This document shows, one piece after another, positions 5,139 through 9,180 of a DNA stretch of 9,180 nt. Made by a program: the position numbers and the translations under genes. The DNA lies in NCBI GenBank assembly GCA_030043175.1, contig JASHYD010000364.1, forward strand, positions 1-9,180, read 5' to 3'. How positions within the stretch are numbered: the first letter of the stretch is position 1; each line of letters starts with the position of its first letter. The stretch is from Xanthobacteraceae bacterium (GTDB lineage: Bacteria; Pseudomonadota; Alphaproteobacteria; Rhizobiales; Xanthobacteraceae). Under the pieces are notes generated by a model, which made no database searches, was not told the DNA's origin, and worked only from the letters and a program-made list of their open reading frames with translations.

Positions 5139-6944
5139 ATGCTTGGGCGAAGATTGGGCGTTCTTTTAAATGGCACGGGGATCGGGGCGTGTCTTCTTTT
5201 GGCCGCTCCCGCGTTCGCCGATGAGGCCGAGTTACAGCGGCAGATCAATGAGATGCAGCGGCAACTGAAGTCCATGCAGGACCAACAGATCCCGATGCAG
5301 CGGCAGCTGAAGTCCATGCAGGACCAACTGGCGAGAAGCAAGGAACAGCAGGCAGAGCAGGCCCGCGCGGCCGAGCAATCGGCGCAAAAGGCCCAGCAGG
5401 CGGCGCAGAGCATCGAGCAGGCTTACGCTAAGGCTATAGGTACCGACACAGCAAAGGCCGCCGGCGGGACCATGTTTAGCAAAGCGATTCCTTCTTCGTT
5501 TTCTTCTCCGTTCGGCGAGATCCACACAACCATGGCCGGGACCTTCGTCGCACTGGAAGGCGCATGGCGTGAGCACAACGAAGTCGCCAACGGTGCCAGC
5601 AGTCCTCCTTTCGGCAGCCCAGGCATTCCGCTGCATAACTCAGCTCTGTGGAACCAGAATGAGTTCCGTATGACCGCGCAACAGAGCCGCATCGCCCTGA
5701 GAGCCTGGGGAGACATCAGCCCGACACAGCGCCTCGAAGCCTACTACGAGATGGACTTCCTCGGCGCCTCGGTCGACGCCAATAACCGCGAGAGCAACAG
5801 CTTCACACCGCGCATTCGCCAGGCCTTTGGAAGTTACGACAACGACGATTACCACTTCCACTTCCTGGGCGGTCAGGCCTGGAGCATGTTGACCCAGAAC
5901 AGGGTCGGAATCACTCCGCGCTACGAAAACGTTCCGCTGACGATCGACGCACAGTACGTTGTGGGCTTTAACTGGCTGCGCAATCCCCAGCTCCGGTTCG
6001 TCGCGGACTGGGACTATATTTACTGGTTTGGCCTCTCGGTCGAGCAGCCGGGAGTCGTTTTTCCGGGCGCGCCCTCCGCGACGACGGTGGGTCCACCCGG
6101 CGAGACCGTCAACATCAATAATTTCTGCACGACCTCCTCGCACCTCAATGGCTCGACCACCTGCTCGAACGACGTGGCCCCCGATATTATCGAAAAGTTC
6201 GCCCTTGATCCGGGTTGGGGCCACTACGAAGTGTTAGCCTTGCAGCGGTGGATGAGCGACAGTGTCACCCCTACAGTTAACGCCGCTGTCCCCGCTAACT
6301 GGGAGCAGAAGACGACATTCGGATGGGGCGTCGGCGGTTCGTTCCTTGTGCCGGCCTGGCCGAGGTACTTCGATCTTCAGGGCAGCGTCTTGTACGGTGA
6401 AGGCATCGGCCGCTACAGCTCGAGCCAGTTGCCTGATGCCGTCATCGGGCGGAGTGGTGCGCTCACGCCGGTTACGGGCTTACAGTTCCTGGTTGGCGGC
6501 GTCGTCCACCCGTGGGACGGTCTCGATCTCTATGCCTATTTCGGCCAAGATCGTACATACGCCAATCCTTGGACCGCCGGTACGACCCAGGGCGGCTGGG
6601 GCAATCCCAATTTCATCAATAACGGATGTCTCCTGCAGGGCCTGGGCGCCAACCCCCCCACCGGTGGCCAGCTTCTCGCCGGAAGCCCGTTCAACACGCC
6701 GATCACAGGAAGCACCTGCACGTTTGACGTGCAAAGCACACAGGAATTCACGGTCGGCCTGTGGCAGACCGCATACAAAGGGACGTTGGGACGCGCCGTT
6801 ATGGGTCTGCAATACTTTTACATCAGGGTGAACGCGTTCCCTGGCCTTCCCGGACCGATCACAGAAACAAGGACGCCGAATCTAGGCCTCAATCCCAATA
6901 ACAATGTTTTCATGTTTTCGTTTCGTTACTATCCCTTCAACTAG
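5139..6944 (+). CDS. Coiled-coil outer-membrane porin, DcaP-like
   Basis: The 601-residue product has a Sec signal peptide (1-27, cut after AFA), a Gln/Lys/Ala-rich coiled coil at about 28-98, a Gly/Thr/Ala linker, and from about 115 a long region of alternating aromatic and polar residues typical of a beta-barrel (for example LEAYYEMDFLGAS, YHFHFLGGQAW, FDLQGSVLYGEGIG). This order matches trimeric DcaP-type porins, in which an N-terminal periplasmic helix precedes a barrel for anionic or small organic solutes; substrate here is unknown. Four mature Cys form two likely loop pairs (330/342 and 497/527). The C-terminus is FRYYPFN: the usual terminal Phe sorting signal is followed by one extra Asn. 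The ATG at 5139 has AGGTGG (5129-5134) upstream. It is monocistronic, with a possible terminator hairpin at 6981-6996. Length and frame are intact. Confidence 0.8.
   Translation: MLGRRLGVLLNGTGIGACLLLAAPAFADEAELQRQINEMQRQLKSMQDQQIPMQRQLKSMQDQLARSKEQQAEQARAAEQSAQKAQQAAQSIEQAYAKAIGTDTAKAAGGTMFSKAIPSSFSSPFGEIHTTMAGTFVALEGAWREHNEVANGASSPPFGSPGIPLHNSALWNQNEFRMTAQQSRIALRAWGDISPTQRLEAYYEMDFLGASVDANNRESNSFTPRIRQAFGSYDNDDYHFHFLGGQAWSMLTQNRVGITPRYENVPLTIDAQYVVGFNWLRNPQLRFVADWDYIYWFGLSVEQPGVVFPGAPSATTVGPPGETVNINNFCTTSSHLNGSTTCSNDVAPDIIEKFALDPGWGHYEVLALQRWMSDSVTPTVNAAVPANWEQKTTFGWGVGGSFLVPAWPRYFDLQGSVLYGEGIGRYSSSQLPDAVIGRSGALTPVTGLQFLVGGVVHPWDGLDLYAYFGQDRTYANPWTAGTTQGGWGNPNFINNGCLLQGLGANPPTGGQLLAGSPFNTPITGSTCTFDVQSTQEFTVGLWQTAYKGTLGRAVMGLQYFYIRVNAFPGLPGPITETRTPNLGLNPNNNVFMFSFRYYPFN
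5253..5336 (+). repeat. 42-bp tandem duplication in the porin coiled coil
   Basis: ATG at 5253 and ATG at 5295 begin two 42-base units whose first 34 bases differ at one position. They encode MQRQLKSMQDQ twice (residues 39-49 and 53-63). Fourteen residues is exactly two heptads, so the duplication extends the coiled coil without disturbing its register. Confidence 0.85.
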
Positions 6945-6980
6945 CGGCCGGCGAGCGTAAGGCCTCCGATCTTGAGCTCC

Positions 6981-7009
6981 CCGGCAAGCCTGCCGGCGGT
7001 GTCTTCTTG
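6981..7009 (+). terminator. Possible terminator hairpin after the porin
   Basis: CCGGCA (6981-6986) and TGCCGG (6991-6996) form a six-pair stem with a four-base loop, followed by a pyrimidine-rich GTGTCTTCTT. It starts 36 bases after the porin stop. The T-run is poor and the hairpin may instead be debris of the neighbouring recombinase. Confidence 0.35.
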
Positions 7010-7333
7010 ATCGCCTCGAACGCTGCGACATCCTGGTGGTCTGCAAGCTCGATCGTCTGGGCCGTGACGTGATCGACGTCGTCTCCACCGTCAACAAGCT
7101 GGCGGTGGCCGATGACGATGAACGTTCTCGCCGTCGTCGCGCGGCTCGAGCGTGATCTACTCATCGAGCGCACACAATTTGAGCTGCAACGCGCATGGGC
7201 CGAAGGCAAGCGGTTTGGCCGCCGCCTGCGCTGAGTGAAGGTCAACGGTGGACGTGCGCGAGGCGCTCGATGCCGGCGAGACGTCGCTCCAAGACGCTGT
7301 GATCGTCGGCCGCCCCGCCGTGCTGACGCGCTA
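7003..7333 (+). pseudogene. Serine recombinase (resolvase/invertase family) remnant
   Basis: Three pieces of one protein can be read. The first, from 7003, gives LLDRLERCDILVVCKLDRLG and RDVIDVVSTVNKLAV, the conserved LDRLGRD region of the catalytic domain. The stretch that should follow (about 20 residues) is missing, and the frame changes near 7110. The second, from the ATG at 7118, gives MNVLAVVARLERDLLIERTQ and then the AEGKRFGR end of the catalytic domain, stopping at TGA 7232-7234. The third, in other frames after 7223, holds PPALSEGQ and REALDAGETSLQDAV, a worn DNA-binding helix-turn-helix. The N-terminal part with the nucleophile Ser is not visible. It is inactive. It probably came from a Tn3-like transposon or an integrated element. 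Confidence 0.82.
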
Positions 7334-7698
7334 CGCACTTGCTCCGGATACCGGTTCGGGCGGGCTACAGGGAACGCGAAGCGAGCGCAATACCTCGGCC
7401 GCGACGAAGATTTTCGCCGCCTGTCACTAATAACGCCGAACGTGCCAGGCATGGGCGTACCCGGCCTCACCTCGAACATAGCGATTGCGGCGATAGTCCC
7501 CAACGGACTAACTGAGGCCAAATCGGTGGGCGTTGTGCCGCAAGGCATCGGCTCCTAATCGTAACTGCTCAATTTCTCGGCAGCGGAACGGAACACGTAG
7601 CCTCGTGCTTGGTTGCCAACCGAGTAACGTTCCGGCCTGCGCAGCTCGGGCGGGGTTTCAGTCGTACAGTCTCATTGTTCGAAGCAACGGAGGCGATA
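7334..7698. other. Decayed stretch between the recombinase remnant and the 74-aa gene
   Basis: Frames are open on both strands here without a family I recognise. The plus frame ending at the TAA at 7556-7558 reads VPGMGVPGLTSNIAIAAIVP near 7441-7500; the minus strand over the same bases is also open. There is no convincing start or ribosome site for either. I read it as transposon or gene debris, with the promoter of the next gene in its last 110 bases. Confidence 0.4.
7590..7614 (+). promoter_or_regulatory. Possible EcfG-type promoter, one mismatch
   Basis: GGAAC at 7590-7594 is followed after 16 bases by GGTT (7611-7614), one base off the CGTT consensus. It lies 84 bases upstream of the start of the 74-aa gene and points at it. 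Small orphan genes of this type are often in the general stress regulon of rhizobia, which fits, but one such near-match could occur by chance. Confidence 0.3.
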
Positions 7699-7923
7699 AT
7701 GCAGCGGCTTCGAAAGCTCATCAAAGATCCAAACCATTGGCGCTCTCGTTCCAAGGAGATGCGTTCGACTGCGGAAAACACGACAGACCGAAAGGCCAAG
7801 GCAACCATGATGGGCACGGCTGACGGGTACGACAAGCTTGCCAAAGAGATCGAATTAGAGAACGCATCGCAAAATCACAATTGTGCTGATCGGTCGTCTC
7901 GGCACTCCCGCAGAGGTGAGTAG
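7699..7923 (+). CDS. Small basic helical protein, conserved-hypothetical type
   Basis: I chose the ATG at 7699 over the upstream in-frame start at 7609 because GGAGG (7689-7693) sits five bases before it and because the family-like sequence starts there. The 74-residue product begins MQRLRKLIKDPNHWRSRSKE and continues with a helix containing AKATMMGTADGYDKLAKEIE. I recall many short rhizobial proteins with this pattern: a DP-x-HWR-x-R-x-EE/KEMR start, then a loop, then MMxxxAxxYDKLAxxxE. Their function is unknown. There is no signal peptide or membrane segment, so it is probably cytoplasmic. The polar tail after residue about 55 is not typical and may reflect an altered 3' end. A weak EcfG-type promoter lies upstream. 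Confidence 0.7.
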   Translation: MQRLRKLIKDPNHWRSRSKEMRSTAENTTDRKAKATMMGTADGYDKLAKEIELENASQNHNCADRSSRHSRRGE

Positions 7924-8176
7924 GGCTCCTCAGGTCGAACAAAAGGCTTCGCTCACCGGCATTTATTCTAAGCTCCGGACGACATTTTACTGACCAAAAA
8001 ATCCGCTCCATGCCGCCATCGCAACGTGTCTTCTATCCAATCAATCAACGCGAAAGCCGGAATGAACTGGTGGGGCCGGTGTTAGACTCATGCGTGGAGT
8101 TCCTCCCAAGAAGGCGGGGTGCAGAGGGTGAACATTCCATCGGCTGCGCCATGGGCGTTTTGGTTTGACAGGCGCG

Positions 8177-8641
8177 ATGGAGAAAATAATTGGTAAGCGA
8201 TTCTCCCAACAAGTGGCTGATTCGTCCGTTTGCGCAAACAATGCCGAAGGCGTAGTCGCCGCCGCGGAGAAAGAGGCGCATGGAAAAATCGAGACACACA
8301 AAGAGCAGGCCCGCGCTGCTGCGGTGAAGGCCACCGAGAAGGTAAACCAGGAGATCAAGTCTGCAGGAGACACAGCCATTCGAAACTGGACCGCGGTTCA
8401 CGCGAAAGTCGCTACCGACTTAGATCATTTGAAGGCGGGCGTTGCCCGCGCAGAGCACGAGCTAGATGCGGGACAGGCGGAGCATCGCGCCGAAGAGACA
8501 ATTTTCTCCAGCATACGCCTGGTCTCGGACGCTGCGCTCGGCGACGACTCGAATGTCTTCGGTACGATCCCGCCGATATCGAGGATTGGTCGGCAGTCAT
8601 GGTCGTCCCGTTTCGCCCTACATACATGCCAGCGCGCTTAA
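8177..8641 (+). CDS. Charged helical protein of unknown function, C-terminus possibly frameshifted
   Basis: The 154-residue product starts at the ATG at 8177; a TTG at 8165 in the same frame is an alternative. The ribosome site is weak (CAGG just upstream). Residues about 30-115 are rich in Ala, Glu, Lys and His and predict one long helix or coiled coil (for example EKEAHGKIETHKEQARAAAV and VARAEHELDAGQAEHRAEET). I recall rhizobial proteins of this kind that keep a helical pattern to the end. Here the last 40 residues become Ser/Arg/Ile-rich and lose it, while another frame over 8560-8600 reads YDPADIEDWSAVM, which is more in keeping. A one-base frameshift near 8515-8560 is therefore possible. 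No signal peptide is seen. Function unknown. Confidence 0.5.
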   Translation: MEKIIGKRFSQQVADSSVCANNAEGVVAAAEKEAHGKIETHKEQARAAAVKATEKVNQEIKSAGDTAIRNWTAVHAKVATDLDHLKAGVARAEHELDAGQAEHRAEETIFSSIRLVSDAALGDDSNVFGTIPPISRIGRQSWSSRFALHTCQRA

Positions 8642-8685
8642 AAGACAAATTCTAAGCACGTCAGCTAGCCATCCCTGGCCGGACT

Positions 8686-8847
8686 ATGTGTCACTATCAT
8701 GAGGTACAAGCTGGTCCGCTGATCCGCACCCGGAAGGCCCTCACAACCAGCGAGCACACCGCCGCCGCCAAGAAAGCTCCGGCGATCTTAACCCTATTCG
8801 GTAAGTACAGCGTTCCTCTGGAACGATTGCGCCAGCAATTAGTCTAA
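8686..8847 (+). CDS. Possible 53-aa basic protein
   Basis: An ATG at 8686 opens a frame that runs to TAA at 8845-8847. The product is basic and has ordinary protein composition, with LIRTRKALTTSEHTAAAKKA in the middle and YSVPLERLRQQLV at the end. It lies 27 bases before the next gene. The ribosome site is poor (only GGAC close to the start), so translation may depend on an upstream start or the frame may be a remnant. I do not recognise a family. Confidence 0.35.
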   Translation: MCHYHEVQAGPLIRTRKALTTSEHTAAAKKAPAILTLFGKYSVPLERLRQQLV

Positions 8848-8874
8848 TGCACCGGGCAATGAAAGGACTATTCT

Positions 8875-9075
8875 ATGAACAAAAATCTGAATGCGCCGGA
8901 GCCCAGCCAGGATCATTTGCACGATACATCGGAAAGTCCGCCACGTGACCCACCTAGTGAGCCAAACGATGCGGAGTCTAAGACTAGCGACGAGGCGCCA
9001 CAGCAACACGCAGACACAACTACCGATTCATCGAGTGGTTCGCCGGGCGGACCGTTGAACGACGAAGAGCAGTAA
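8875..9075 (+). CDS. Small acidic, disordered, hydrophilic protein
   Basis: ATG at 8875 follows AAAGGA (8862-8867) with a seven-base gap, a good ribosome site. The 66 residues are almost all Pro, Ser, Asp, Glu, Thr, Asn, Gln and His, with no Cys, no aromatic residue and very few hydrophobic ones, so the protein should be intrinsically disordered. Examples are PEPSQDHLHDTSESPPRDPP and the end GGPLNDEEQ. Small hydrophilic proteins of this sort are often stress-induced, but no motif shows that here and I found no good EcfG promoter. A strong GC hairpin lies 27 bases after its stop. No family recognised. Confidence 0.6.
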   Translation: MNKNLNAPEPSQDHLHDTSESPPRDPPSEPNDAESKTSDEAPQQHADTTTDSSSGSPGGPLNDEEQ

Positions 9076-9102
9076 TTAGCCGTCATCGGCCACTTGATTG
9101 GT

Positions 9103-9122
9103 GGGCCGGTTCGCGCCGGCCC
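9103..9122. terminator. Strong GC hairpin, probable terminator
   Basis: GGGCCGG (9103-9109) and CCGGCCC (9116-9122) form a perfect seven-pair stem with the six-base loop TTCGCG, 27 bases after the stop of the 66-aa gene. The T-run after it is weak (TTCGATTTCG), so it may work in both directions or partly with Rho. Beyond it, up to the window end, I see no supported gene. Confidence 0.55.
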
Positions 9123-9180
9123 TTCGATTTCGAATGCCATCAGCGCGAGCGTATTGGCTTTCACTGCCTCCAGGAGCGTG

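Noticed and set aside
8820..8845. GGAAC upstream of the 66-aa gene as an EcfG promoter
   Set aside because: At 16 or 17 bases downstream there is no CGTT-like sequence (GTCT at best).

Overview
The window looks like chromosomal DNA of an alphaproteobacterium of the Rhizobiales, most likely Bradyrhizobium or a close relative. This rests on moderately high GC, EcfG-type (general stress response) promoter motifs of the form GGAAC-N16-CGTT, an IS630-type transposase remnant of a kind I associate with rhizobia, a coiled-coil plus beta-barrel porin, and several very small orphan genes with good Shine-Dalgarno sites. The genus is inference from recalled family resemblance; no search was run.

Layout. 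1-683: a probable EcfG promoter cut by the window edge, then an extremely Lys-rich exported protein (93-683) whose last 15 residues are encoded by the end of an insertion sequence. 636-1657: a decayed IS630-family element with recognisable terminal repeats, two in-frame stops and several frame breaks. 1750-2224: gene debris, comprising a short orphan frame and, on the minus strand, a frame-broken remnant that may be a phage small-terminase piece. 2306-3928 (minus): an intact PitA-family inorganic phosphate transporter with a consensus EcfG-type promoter at 4032-4056. 3929-5138: a gene-poor 1.2 kb region with two doubtful small ORFs. 5139-6944: an intact DcaP-like outer-membrane porin with an N-terminal coiled coil that contains a 42-bp internal duplication. 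7003-7333: remnant of a serine recombinase with its middle deleted. 7346-9180: small genes, namely a 74-aa basic protein, a 154-aa charged helical protein, a possible 53-aa ORF and a 66-aa acidic disordered protein followed by a strong GC hairpin.

How it fits together. There is no large operon; most genes stand alone. The intact functions concern the cell envelope and nutrient uptake: the porin for outer-membrane passage, PitA for inner-membrane phosphate uptake, and an exported Lys-rich polycation. Two EcfG-type promoter matches, and a third weaker one at 7590-7614, suggest that part of the region belongs to the general stress regulon. The intact genes are separated by decayed mobile DNA (IS630, serine recombinase, possible phage debris), which is typical of an eroding accessory region. 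I see no CRISPR array, rRNA or tRNA gene, and no defence or biosynthetic system. The most notable observations are the EcfG-type promoter in front of the phosphate transporter and the IS-rewritten C-terminus of the Lys-rich exported protein.
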